A DNA stretch of 7,268 bases from an uncultured Actinomyces sp. (GCA_902773415.1 CACYEE010000191.1:1-7268), one strand, 5' to 3'; counted from the first letter of the stretch, positions 1-5,800 are shown. Numbers and translations: made by a program. Notes: generated by a model from the sequence alone, not told the origin.

Positions 1-20
1 AGTCCACTGTGTCGACCCAA
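1..20 (-). CDS. N-terminus of a gene in the rpf position (partial)
   Basis: Only the first six codons are inside the window. On the minus strand a perfect Shine-Dalgarno AGGAGG (28-33) is followed after 7 nt by TTG at 18-20, giving MGRHSG and then the window edge. N-termini of the MGRHS type are common on secreted actinobacterial proteins; from memory, Corynebacterium glutamicum Rpf1 begins this way. In mycobacteria the gene after metG-tatD is rpfB, a resuscitation-promoting factor (secreted muralytic enzyme), so position, start peptide and the upstream MtrA-like box all point to a secreted cell-wall protein, probably Rpf. Six residues cannot prove this. An in-frame alternative, ATG at 37-39 in another frame (MNRRKTLGSTQWT), has a poor SD and would contain the AGGAGG inside its own codons, so I prefer the TTG. 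Confidence 0.45.
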
Positions 21-27
21 GAGTCTT

Positions 28-33
28 CCTCCT
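28..33 (-). promoter_or_regulatory. Shine-Dalgarno that selects the TTG start
   Basis: AGGAGG on the minus strand, 7 nt before TTG at 18-20. It is the strongest SD in the left intergenic region and is the reason to place the start at the TTG instead of the ATG at 37-39. Confidence 0.55.
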
Positions 34-78
34 GTTCATGCCGCCCCGCTTTCCGGGCCAGCTATCGGATCTCCATTG

Positions 79-107
79 ATTGTAACCAAACCGTTACCAT
101 CCGTCTA
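79..107 (-). promoter_or_regulatory. Putative promoter of the left-edge gene
   Basis: On the minus strand a -10-like TACAAT (84-79) lies 17 bp downstream of TAGACG (107-102), which matches four of six positions of TTGACA. Transcription would start near 72, leaving a leader of about 50 nt before the TTG start at 20. The -35 is weak. The call rests mainly on the -10, the spacing, and the MtrA-like box that overlaps it. Confidence 0.4.
82..98. promoter_or_regulatory. MtrA-box-like direct repeat GTAAC-N6-GTTAC
   Basis: The plus strand reads GTAACC AAACC GTTACC: two near-identical 5-mers with an 11-bp period. The actinobacterial response regulator MtrA is reported to bind GTAAC-N6-GTAAC-type direct repeats in front of cell-wall hydrolase and rpf genes. 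This site has one mismatch in the second half. It overlaps the putative -10 and spacer of the left-edge gene, which fits control by MtrA. The match to the MtrA consensus is from memory and was not scored. Confidence 0.45.
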
Positions 108-212
108 GGGCGAGTCGCCAATTGCACACGACGACACCTATTGTCAAACCGGCAAAGGCCTGTATTTTCGGCACGAACCGGGCTGTCCCGGAAGGGCCGT
201 CTGGAGCTGGCC

Positions 213-272
213 GGGGCGGGCGTATCAAAGGGGTCTGACCCCATTGATACGCAGGCCCGCTTCGCCCGCCCC
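213..272. repeat. 33-bp palindrome copy 1 (220-252) within GC-rich arms
   Basis: The core at 220-252 has outer arms GCGTATCAA / TTGATACGC and inner arms GGGGTC / GACCCC around a central T, with one A-A mismatch between outer and inner arms. The same 33 bp recur exactly at 3765-3797. Here the stem can extend through GGGGCGGGC (213-221) and GCCCGCCCC (264-272), interrupted by about 13 unpaired nt on the 253-263 side. It begins about 16 nt after the tatD stop on the minus strand, so the transcript could fold into a long hairpin that ends the tatD message, but no U-tract follows. The GGGGTCTGACCCC core resembles REP-like palindromes often seen near IS200/RAYT-type transposases; that link is inference. 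Confidence 0.8.
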
Positions 273-287
273 GCAATCCGGGCCTCC

Positions 288-1232
288 TCAGATTCCGTAC
301 ACCTCTCGCGTATTCGCGTCGAGCCGCGCACACCAGTCGGCAAGCTCCACGCCGCGCAGCTCCGCCCCGAATCGGGCCGTGTAGGCGCAGGCGTAGGCGG
401 CGTTCGGGTGGCCACGCCAGGGCATCGGCGTCAGGTACGGGGCGTCGGTCTCGAGCAGGACAAGCTCGTCGGGGAAGGCGAGGAAGGCTTCGCGCAGGTC
501 CTCGTTCGCCTTGTAGGTCATCGTTCCGCCAAACGACCCGTACCACCCGTGCTCGGAACAGGTGCGCGCCATCTCGGCGTCGCCCGAGAAGCAGTGGAAG
601 ACGGTGCGCTCGGGCGCGCCGTCGGCAAGCAGGACGCGCACGCAGTCCTCGTGGGCTTCGCGGTCGTGGATCTGGAGCGGAAGGTCGAGTTCCTTCGCAA
701 GGGCGATATGCATGCGGAAGGCTTCGATCTGCGCGGCCTTGCCGGCTTCGGCGGTGCGGAAACGGTCGAGGCCGGTTTCGCCGATGGCGACGACGCCGGG
801 CTGGCGAGCCAGGTCCGACACGAGACCCACGGCATCTTCGAGGGAGCATTCGCGATGCCACGGGTCGAGGCCATGTTCGAGGCCGTCAGGCCCTGTCTCC
901 GCAATCCCGCAATGCAGCGGAGCTTCGTTGGGGTGGATCGCGAGCGCCGCATAGATTCGCCCCGGATGGGCCGCGGCGAGGGCGGCCGATTCTTCAAGGT
1001 CGGGCATCTCGCATCCTGAGGTAATCGCCGCGCGCACGCCCGCAGCCTCCATGCGCGCCAGATGCTCGGCGACGGTGGGCGGCATTTCGTTTTCGGGGCG
1101 CGCGCTGTAGTCGCGCGTATCGGCGCTGCCGCCCGGATCGGTGCCGACGGGCAAATGGGTGTGGTTGTCGACGACGTCGTGCGGCAACCGCTCAGGAACA
1201 TCCGGGTAGGCGTGGCGATTCTTCTTTGCCAT
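288..1232 (-). CDS. tatD: TatD-family metal-dependent hydrolase/DNase
   Basis: A 314-aa TIM-barrel amidohydrolase of the TatD family, whose members are cytoplasmic divalent-metal nucleases (3'-5' exonuclease activity in E. coli TatD). All family motifs are in order: DNHTHL at 22-27 (the HxH metal ligands H24 and H26), GETGLD at 151-156 (E152), HDREAH at 189-194 (H189), FHCFSG at 212-217 (H213), and ETDAPYLTP starting at 261 (D263). It is about 50 residues longer than E. coli TatD; the extra length is an N-terminal extension (1-20) and an insert around 105-130. The start ATG (1230-1232) has GGAGGG 8 nt upstream (1241-1246). The stop is TGA (288-290). It follows metG and the small EF-Tu-like gene on the same strand and lies in the usual actinobacterial metG-tatD-rpf order. 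The exact substrate in this organism is unknown. Confidence 0.95.
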   Translation of the reverse strand: MAKKNRHAYPDVPERLPHDVVDNHTHLPVGTDPGGSADTRDYSARPENEMPPTVAEHLARMEAAGVRAAITSGCEMPDLEESAALAAAHPGRIYAALAIHPNEAPLHCGIAETGPDGLEHGLDPWHRECSLEDAVGLVSDLARQPGVVAIGETGLDRFRTAEAGKAAQIEAFRMHIALAKELDLPLQIHDREAHEDCVRVLLADGAPERTVFHCFSGDAEMARTCSEHGWYGSFGGTMTYKANEDLREAFLAFPDELVLLETDAPYLTPMPWRGHPNAAYACAYTARFGAELRGVELADWCARLDANTREVYGI

Positions 1233-1268
1233 CGCTGCATCCCTCCACTGTTGGTTTCACTGTTATGA

Positions 1269-1283
1269 GCGCGTTGAACGCGC
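1269..1283. repeat. 15-bp palindrome upstream of tatD
   Basis: GCGCGTT and AACGCGC flank a single central base, 36 nt before the tatD start codon on the minus strand. It lies within the 128-nt gap between the EF-Tu-like gene and tatD. It could be an operator half-site pair or a weak hairpin; no U-tract follows it, so a terminator is unlikely. Confidence 0.35.
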
Positions 1284-1360
1284 CGCCCGCCCTGATGGGT
1301 GCCCCGCCTCGCTCTGGGATCCCCGCAGGCCCCGTGAGTTCCATGGGCGCATCGCTCCCT

Positions 1361-1739
1361 TCAGCGGGGCCCCATGCTGGACATTCCCGCGTTGTTGACG
1401 CGAACAACATCGCCTGCCTGCATCCGCTCTTTCTCCACGCCGCGCAGCCCAAGGCTGATGTACTCCGTCTTGCAGCCACAACCGTTTGCTTTGCGGTACG
1501 GGCTACGAATCCCGACTGCATGAATCTTCGTCTCGAATATCCCGTTCGCAGTGACCAGCCGCGGCCTCACCTTCTCGGCACATTCCGCTCGTGACGGTGC
1601 CCGTTACCGTAGTTCCACGGCCTACGAAGGCAAATGCATCGTCGACGGTGAGCCGGAAGTTCTCCTTCAGGCACGATTCCGCATCGAGCATCGCCCAGCA
1701 GGCTGCTTCTTTTTTCTTGCGCCCGCCAAACAGTCCCAT
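1361..1739 (-). pseudogene. EF-Tu domain-2-like small protein, frameshifted
   Basis: Two overlapping minus-strand reading frames together encode a domain like the beta-barrel domain 2 of EF-Tu. Frame A starts at ATG 1737-1739 (MGLFGGRKKKE), and its residues 27-58 include FRLTVDDAFAFVGRGTTVTG and then TVTSGMCREGE, which match the EF-Tu stretch around GRGTVVTGRVERG. Frame B takes over near 1570 with LVTANGIFETKIHAVGI and ISLGLRGVEKERMQAGDVV, matching EF-Tu VGLLLRGIKREDVERGQVL. It stops at TGA 1361-1363. Moving from A to B needs a +1 shift, between about 1605 (frame B is closed upstream) and 1566. The joined product is about 125 aa and has no GTPase domain. A strong SD (AGGAGG) overlaps the metG stop and lies 9 nt before the ATG, so translation is probably coupled to metG, 13 bp upstream. 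It may be a recent pseudogene, a sequencing error, or programmed frameshifting; frame B is well conserved, so decay would be recent. The domain call is firm and the role is unknown. Confidence 0.75.
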
Positions 1740-1752
1740 AATCCGGCTCCTC

Positions 1753-3570
1753 CTACTCGCCACCGAGTCCGTGACGTTCGAGTTCTTCCGCAACGATACT
1801 CGGGTCGAGCTTGACGAACACCGGCTTCGGCTTGGAAATCGGCGTTCCCGGCACGACCGCGCGAGGCTCCCATGCGCGCACGCCCGCGTAGTCGCCGGTA
1901 ATGATCGGGTACGGGTCGCCGCCGTCGAGGTCGTCAGATTCGACGATGCGCGGCATCGGGGCAATATCGCCCGCCCCGCCCAGGATCGCGTCGATCTTGT
2001 TCGACGAATGCGGCAGAAACACGCTCATCATCGTATTCACATCGCTCACCGCCTGGGCCAGCGTGTTCAGTACCGTCGCCAGGCGCTCGCGCTGTTCGGG
2101 AGCCTTGAGCTTGAAGGGCTCGGTGGCGGAAACATAGGCGTTCGCTTCCCCCACCAGGCGCATGATTTCGGCAATCGCCGCACGCTGGCGATGGGCCTCG
2201 ATCATGGCACCCACCGTCGCAAAGCCTTCGCGAACCTGCTCCAGGAGCTTCGCGTCGATCTCCTCGAGTCCGCCAGCCGCGGGAATTTCGCCGAAGTTCT
2301 TCGCGATCATCGCGCCGGTGCGCGAAACGAGGTTGCCCCAGCCGGCCACCAGTTCGGTATTCGTGCGGCGCAGGAACTCGTCCCACGTGAAGTCCGCGTC
2401 GGAGGTCTCCGGCCCGGCGATGGCGATGAAGTAGCGCAGGGCGTCGGGCTGGTAGCGTTCGAGCATGTCGCGCACGTAGATGACAATCCCCTTCGAGGAT
2501 GAGAACTTGCGCGATTCCATCGTCAGGAACTCGGAACTCACCACTTGCGTCGGCAGCTTGAGCGTGCCCAGCTCCCCCGCGGCTCCGCCGCGCGAACCGC
2601 CGCCATTGTAGGCGAGCAGCTCGGCCGGCCAGATCTGCGAATGGAAGACGATGTTGTCCTTGCCCATGAAATAGTAGGATTCCGCATCCTCGGCATCGGC
2701 GGACCACCACAGGCGCCAGTCTTCCGCCGACCCTTTGCCGGCGGCCTCGCGGCGGCGCGCCCACTCGATGGAGGCCGACAGGTAGCCGATGACGGCGTCG
2801 AACCACACGTACAGGCGCTTGTTCGGCTGGTCTTCCCAGCCGGGAATCGGGATGCCCCACGAAATGTCGCGGCTCATGGCGCGCGGGCGCACGTCCTCGA
2901 GCAGATGCTTGGAGAAGGAGATGACGTTCGGACGCCACGTGCCGGTCTCGTCCACGGCGTCGAGCCAGGCCCCGAGTGCCTCGGCCAGAGCCGGCAAATC
3001 CAAGAAGTAATGCTCGGTCACTGTGAATTCGGGCGCCTTGCCGGACACCTTCGAGACGGGGTTGACCAGGTCCTGCGGGTCGAGCTGGTTGCCGCAGGCG
3101 TCGCACTGGTCGCCGCGCGCGCCGTCGGTCCCGCACAGCGGGCACGTTCCCTCGATGTAGCGGTCGGGCAGCGTGTTGCCGGTTTCCGGGTCGATGGCGA
3201 CGGGGGTCTCCCGAACCGCCATGTAGCCATTGTCGCGGCACACGCGGAACAGTTCCTGCACCACCTGCTCGTGGTTGACGGTGGTGGTGCGGGTGAACAG
3301 GTCGTAGGACAGGCCGAGGCCCACGAGATCCTCGACGATGATGCGGTTGTTCTTGTCCGCGAGCTGCTTCGGGGTCACCCCTTCGGCGTCGGCCTGCACC
3401 ATGATCGGGGTGCCGTGCTCGTCGGTGCCGGAGACCATCAATACGTCGTGCCCGCGCATGCGCATGTAGCGCGAGAACACGTCCGAGGGGACGCCGAAGC
3501 CGGCGACGTGGCCAATATGACGGGGGCCGTTCGCGTACGGCCAGGCAACTGCGGAAAGGATATGCGACAT
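1753..3570 (-). CDS. metG: Methionyl-tRNA synthetase
   Basis: A 605-aa class I aminoacyl-tRNA synthetase that charges tRNA-Met with methionine in the cytoplasm. The protein begins MSHILSAVAWPYANGPRHIG, with the HIGH signature at residues 18-21. A zinc knuckle inserted in the connective region shows two CxxC pairs (C143/C146 and C156/C159). The KMSKS loop is KFSSSKG (355-361); the substituted form is usual in Streptomyces-type MetRS, so it is not a defect. The helical anticodon-binding domain follows, with WGNLVSRT at 411-418. There is no C-terminal EMAP/OB tRNA-binding appendix, as expected for actinobacterial enzymes of this length. I take the start at ATG 3568-3570, not the in-frame ATG 48 nt upstream: family members begin at this MSxILSAVAWPYANG peptide, and AGGA sits 8 nt before it. 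The stop TAG (1753-1755) abuts the SD of the next gene. The 448-bp upstream region full of inverted repeats is its leader or promoter region. Confidence 0.97.
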   Translation of the reverse strand: MSHILSAVAWPYANGPRHIGHVAGFGVPSDVFSRYMRMRGHDVLMVSGTDEHGTPIMVQADAEGVTPKQLADKNNRIIVEDLVGLGLSYDLFTRTTTVNHEQVVQELFRVCRDNGYMAVRETPVAIDPETGNTLPDRYIEGTCPLCGTDGARGDQCDACGNQLDPQDLVNPVSKVSGKAPEFTVTEHYFLDLPALAEALGAWLDAVDETGTWRPNVISFSKHLLEDVRPRAMSRDISWGIPIPGWEDQPNKRLYVWFDAVIGYLSASIEWARRREAAGKGSAEDWRLWWSADAEDAESYYFMGKDNIVFHSQIWPAELLAYNGGGSRGGAAGELGTLKLPTQVVSSEFLTMESRKFSSSKGIVIYVRDMLERYQPDALRYFIAIAGPETSDADFTWDEFLRRTNTELVAGWGNLVSRTGAMIAKNFGEIPAAGGLEEIDAKLLEQVREGFATVGAMIEAHRQRAAIAEIMRLVGEANAYVSATEPFKLKAPEQRERLATVLNTLAQAVSDVNTMMSVFLPHSSNKIDAILGGAGDIAPMPRIVESDDLDGGDPYPIITGDYAGVRAWEPRAVVPGTPISKPKPVFVKLDPSIVAEELERHGLGGE

Positions 3571-3638
3571 GTCGCCAATCCTACGCCCGCCTGCGCACTC
3601 GCGTGAAACGGGCGGCACAGCTCACCTTCCGAAACCGC

Positions 3639-3669
3639 CCCGCGAGGGCGCGCCCGCCGCCCTCGCGGG
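3639..3669. repeat. 12-bp perfect hairpin in the metG leader region
   Basis: Arms CCCGCGAGGGCG (3639-3650) and CGCCCTCGCGGG (3658-3669) pair perfectly around a 7-nt loop, 68 nt before the metG start on the minus strand. On that strand it is followed by GTTTCGG, not a proper U-tract. It may be part of a structured metG leader or a repeat remnant. Confidence 0.65.
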
Positions 3670-3674
3670 AAAAC

Positions 3675-3722
3675 AGACCGGGCGAGATGCGGGGACTGCG
3701 TTCGCATGCTTCGCTCCGGTCT
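3675..3722. repeat. Imperfect 16-bp hairpin
   Basis: AGACCGG (3675-3681) pairs with CCGGTCT (3716-3722), GCGA (3682-3685) with TCGC (3711-3714), and ATGCG (3687-3691) with CGCAT (3703-3707). Small bulges separate the helices, and the loop is 11 nt. Chance pairing is easier at this GC content, so confidence is lower than for the perfect stems. Confidence 0.45.
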
Positions 3723-3745
3723 CGCGCGGGCAAGCCCGCACAAAA

Positions 3746-3758
3746 GGGGACTGTCCCC
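3746..3758. repeat. 13-bp palindrome GGGGACTGTCCCC
   Basis: Arms GGGGAC and GTCCCC around a central T. It has the same architecture as the core of the 33-bp palindrome that begins 7 bp away, except that the fifth and sixth arm bases differ and the partner arm carries the matching changes. On the minus strand it is followed by TTTTG. Its outline resembles a second widespread REP-like 13-mer; that parallel is from memory. Confidence 0.65.
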
Positions 3759-3764
3759 AATCCG

Positions 3765-3797
3765 GCGTATCAAAGGGGTCTGACCCCATTGATACGC
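3765..3797. repeat. 33-bp palindrome, copy 2
   Basis: Identical over all 33 bp to 220-252 and in the same orientation, including the non-pairing A on each side between outer (GCGTATCAA) and inner (GGGGTC) arms. The flanks of the two copies are unrelated, so the unit itself is what is duplicated. It lies about 220 bp beyond the pncA stop, just past the probable terminator. Confidence 0.85.
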
Positions 3798-3801
3798 TTT
3801 C

Positions 3802-3853
3802 AAAATGGCTGGGGCGGGAACCGGACACAACGTTCCGGTTCCCGCCCCAGCCA
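3802..3853 (-). terminator. Probable Rho-independent terminator of pncA
   Basis: A perfect 20-bp stem: arms at 3806-3825 and 3834-3853, which on the minus strand begin TGGCTGGGGCGGG, with an 8-nt loop. Reading from pncA, the stem is followed at once by TTTTG. The U-run is short, but the stem is exceptionally stable and lies 166 nt after the pncA stop on the same strand. Confidence 0.6.
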
Positions 3854-4018
3854 GGTTCAAGCACCCGCGCGAGACAGTCCTCTCAAGGAGACGGCCGCTT
3901 CCCGTCGCCGAAAAGCGAAGGAACCGCAGTCCCGGACAAGCGCGCCGAGGCTTTCGCCGTCCGCGCCGGAGGCGTCTTCGGCGCAGCCATCGGCATCCGC
4001 GCCCTCAGAATCGAAAGC

Positions 4019-4654
4019 TCACTCGGCGTCGCCGGGAATCGGCGCATCCTCGGGCTCCTCGTAGAAGCCGAAGGCCTCGGAGGACTTGAGCTGCTCGACC
4101 CCGGCGTCGTCCATCTCCTCGCGGGCGACAACGCCAAGCTCCTCGGTCACAGGTTCGGTCAAATCGGAAAACACGCGAACACGGAAGCCTTCGCGCACGC
4201 CCGAAAGAGCCGTTTCCTTCACGCAATGCGATTCGGCAAGGCCAACCACGTCGATCGCCTGGATTTCGGCGTCGCGCAGGATGCGCGCGAGCGGATTCTC
4301 CTCGGCGTCAATCCCCTCGAAACCGGAGTAGGCACCGTCGTACTGGCCCTTCTTGATCGAAACGTCCGTCGAGAGCGAGGCAATCGCCTCGTGCAGGTCG
4401 GCACCGGGGGTTTCGGCCACGCAATGCTCGGGCCAGGTATCCACGTAATCCGGATTGTCGGAAAAATGGCGTCCCGGCTCGATATGCCAGTCCTGGGTGG
4501 TGACAATCAGTTCGTATTCGTTTGCGTTTTCGGTCACAAAGTCGGCGATTCGCTCCGCGCAGGCGTTCCCGCCTTCAACCGCAAGCTTGCCGCCCTCGCA
4601 GAAATCGGGCTGAACATCGACGATGACCAGTGCCCGGCGTGTCTCTTCACTCAT
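4019..4654 (-). CDS. pncA: Nicotinamidase (isochorismatase-like hydrolase)
   Basis: A 211-aa cytoplasmic hydrolase that converts nicotinamide to nicotinate for NAD salvage; in mycobacteria the same enzyme activates pyrazinamide. Residues match the M. tuberculosis PncA active site one for one. The catalytic triad is D13 (in DVQPDF), K102 (in KKGQYDGAYSGFEG) and C144 (in ESHCVKETA). The metal ligands are D55 and H57 (in QDWH), H63 and H77 (in WPEHCV). Length is close to the E. coli family member (about 213 aa). The acidic tail after residue 195 is not conserved family sequence as far as I can tell. I start at ATG 4652-4654, which has AAGGAG about 7 nt upstream and lies about 28 nt after the expected transcription start. 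The ATG 33 nt further up would lie upstream of that start. It is flanked by a promoter-like element and a terminator, so it is probably monocistronic. It lies between rsmI and metG, which it does not in the mycobacterial arrangement I recall. Confidence 0.92.
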   Translation of the reverse strand: MSEETRRALVIVDVQPDFCEGGKLAVEGGNACAERIADFVTENANEYELIVTTQDWHIEPGRHFSDNPDYVDTWPEHCVAETPGADLHEAIASLSTDVSIKKGQYDGAYSGFEGIDAEENPLARILRDAEIQAIDVVGLAESHCVKETALSGVREGFRVRVFSDLTEPVTEELGVVAREEMDDAGVEQLKSSEAFGFYEEPEDAPIPGDAE

Positions 4655-4662
4655 TCGTTTCT

Positions 4663-4675
4663 CCTTCCCGGAAGG
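4663..4675. promoter_or_regulatory. 13-bp palindrome overlapping the pncA Shine-Dalgarno
   Basis: CCTTCC and GGAAGG around one base. In the pncA mRNA this could form a 5-bp hairpin with a 3-nt loop whose 3' arm includes the first part of AAGGAG. It may lower translation or be accidental; the stem is short. Confidence 0.35.
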
Positions 4676-4688
4676 TTTACCCTCCAAC

Positions 4689-4694
4689 CTTATA
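4689..4694 (-). promoter_or_regulatory. Putative -10 element of pncA
   Basis: TATAAG on the minus strand (five of six to TATAAT). Transcription would start near 4682, about 28 nt before the pncA ATG. No good -35 is visible at 16-19 bp, so an activator or a non-canonical -35 is likely if this is real. Confidence 0.45.
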
Positions 4695-4722
4695 GCGCCC
4701 GCGCCGCTCCCGCCCGGTTTCC

Positions 4723-4746
4723 GCCAAATCCGCCGCCAAGTCCGCC
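4723..4746. repeat. 12-bp direct repeat upstream of pncA
   Basis: GCCAAATCCGCC and GCCAAGTCCGCC stand head to tail (one mismatch), 29-52 bp upstream of the pncA -10. Tandem spacing near a helical turn suggests a possible regulator site, but such simple GC-rich repeats also arise by chance. The rest of the 228-bp gap to the regulator gene shows nothing clear. Confidence 0.35.
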
Positions 4747-4882
4747 GTCATGTTCCGGCAGGCACAGGGCAGGCTTCAAGCCAGACGGCCATGCGAGGCC
4801 CGCCACGGCGCATGGCGCGCGACCGGCGCCAAACGTCGCGGAGGACCGGGGCGAAGGCCGCCTTCCCGGTACGCGGGCCGGC

Positions 4883-5800
4883 CTACCATTCCCAACGCAC
4901 GTACGCGGTGCAGTCGTGAACATCTTCGAGAGTGAGTTTGGCGATTCCGCCGGCCAGCGAAAGCTCGCGGGACGTCTCCACCCTCTTCGTGAAGCCGTTT
5001 TCCGTCACGGTCTGCACCTGCACCCATTCGACGTAGCGCGGCACGGCGGCACCGAAATCGAGGGTGAGGGCGTAGGCGCCGAGCGGCTGGGCGAACCAGC
5101 GGTGCGGGGTGCGGGTGATCCGCTCACTCGATTCGCGCCGCACCGTCCAGCCGACCTGGCGCAGCTCGCCCGTGGCAAAGCCTTCGGGCAGGCGGATTTC
5201 ACGGAGCACGTAGTGTTCGTCCTCATGGACGAAGCTCCGGCCTGTGTTTCCGCCAACGATGTCGGTCAGCTCCGGCAGGCTGTCGCCTTCGCCCCACACG
5301 TTGCCGACATGGAACACGGGGGCCTTGACGCCGGTGAGGGCGACGATTGCGAGGGTCTTGACCACCATGACGCGCCCGCCGTCGGAAAGGGCGACGTTGA
5401 CCCGCATCGCCTTGCGTTCGACCTCGTTGGACCAGTCGATCGTGCCCGCGTCCTCGGGCACGGCGTTCGAGGTGTCGGGCACGATCATTCCGCGCGAGGT
5501 GTTCTCGAAGGTCGCGGCGGCTTCGGGCGCGATCTGGAATGCGCGGGCCGATCCGTCGGAGGCGGCATTGATAAGGGTGCCGCGCGGAACGTCGAGAATG
5601 GTTTCGAGAAGCGTGAGCGTGCGCACGGAAGATTGGCGACGAGGTACGGAGCGGCCGGACTGCCAGTAGGAAAGGGAGGCCTGGGAGATGGTCGATCCGT
5701 TGGCTTCGAGTTCGTCGACAATCTGCGCGAGAGTCTTGCCGGAGCGCGAAACCGCGCCTCGAAACACCTCAGCAAACTCGTTTTTCCCTTTCGCTGCCAT
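4883..5800 (-). CDS. XRE-type helix-turn-helix regulator with unrecognised C-terminal domain
   Basis: A 305-aa protein. Residues 8-75 look like a lambda-repressor/XRE-type DNA-binding domain: a helix at TLAQIVDELEANG (23-35), then the candidate recognition helix around SQASLSYWQSGRSVPRR (39-55), and LLETILDVPRGTL (64-76), a common closing element of such domains. The rest (about 100-305) has no motif I can name. It is rich in beta-forming and aromatic residues, has no membrane segment or signal peptide, and ends in CTAYVRWEW, so it could be a ligand-binding or dimerisation domain. The start ATG (5798-5800) has GGGAGG only 4 nt upstream, a short spacing. The stop is TAG (4883-4885). It lies 162 bp after rsmI and 228 bp before pncA, each with its own likely promoter, so there is no proof that it controls either. 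Its AT-rich upstream region is unlike the rest of the window. Confidence 0.8.
   Translation of the reverse strand: MAAKGKNEFAEVFRGAVSRSGKTLAQIVDELEANGSTISQASLSYWQSGRSVPRRQSSVRTLTLLETILDVPRGTLINAASDGSARAFQIAPEAAATFENTSRGMIVPDTSNAVPEDAGTIDWSNEVERKAMRVNVALSDGGRVMVVKTLAIVALTGVKAPVFHVGNVWGEGDSLPELTDIVGGNTGRSFVHEDEHYVLREIRLPEGFATGELRQVGWTVRRESSERITRTPHRWFAQPLGAYALTLDFGAAVPRYVEWVQVQTVTENGFTKRVETSRELSLAGGIAKLTLEDVHDCTAYVRWEW

Larger units (their letters stand above)
3571..4018. other. Non-coding stretch between pncA and metG, rich in inverted repeats
   Basis: No credible gene lies in these 448 bp. Between 3639 and 3853 there are six stem-forming units almost end to end: 3639-3669 (12-bp stem), 3675-3722 (imperfect 16-bp stem), 3726-3739 (GCGGGC/GCCCGC), 3746-3758 (GGGGAC/GTCCCC), 3765-3797 (33-bp palindrome) and 3806-3853 (20-bp stem). 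The part next to pncA (3854-4018) is plain GC-rich sequence in which I see nothing. The metG promoter must be here or further up, but I find no convincing -10/-35 pair. Confidence 0.7.

Noticed and set aside
1..39. ATG at 37-39 (minus) as start of the left-edge gene, MNRRKTLGSTQWT
   Set aside because: Weak SD, and it would place a perfect AGGAGG inside its codons; the TTG at 18-20 is correctly spaced from that AGGAGG and gives MGRHSG. Not fully excluded.
119..147. A perfect TTGACA (147-142, minus strand) as -35 of the left-edge gene
   Set aside because: The hexamer 17 bp downstream is CAATTG, a poor -10; the TACAAT at 84-79 is a better core although its -35 is weaker.
9..1019. A 336-codon plus-strand open frame over tatD
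   Set aside because: Antisense shadow of tatD; it also crosses the palindrome and the promoter region.
1246..1263. CACTGT direct repeat with 12-bp period just before tatD
   Set aside because: Only 6 bp per copy and overlapping the SD zone; not distinguishable from chance.
220..3797. Repeats as a CRISPR array
   Set aside because: Only two copies, 3.5 kb apart, no regular spacers, no cas genes.
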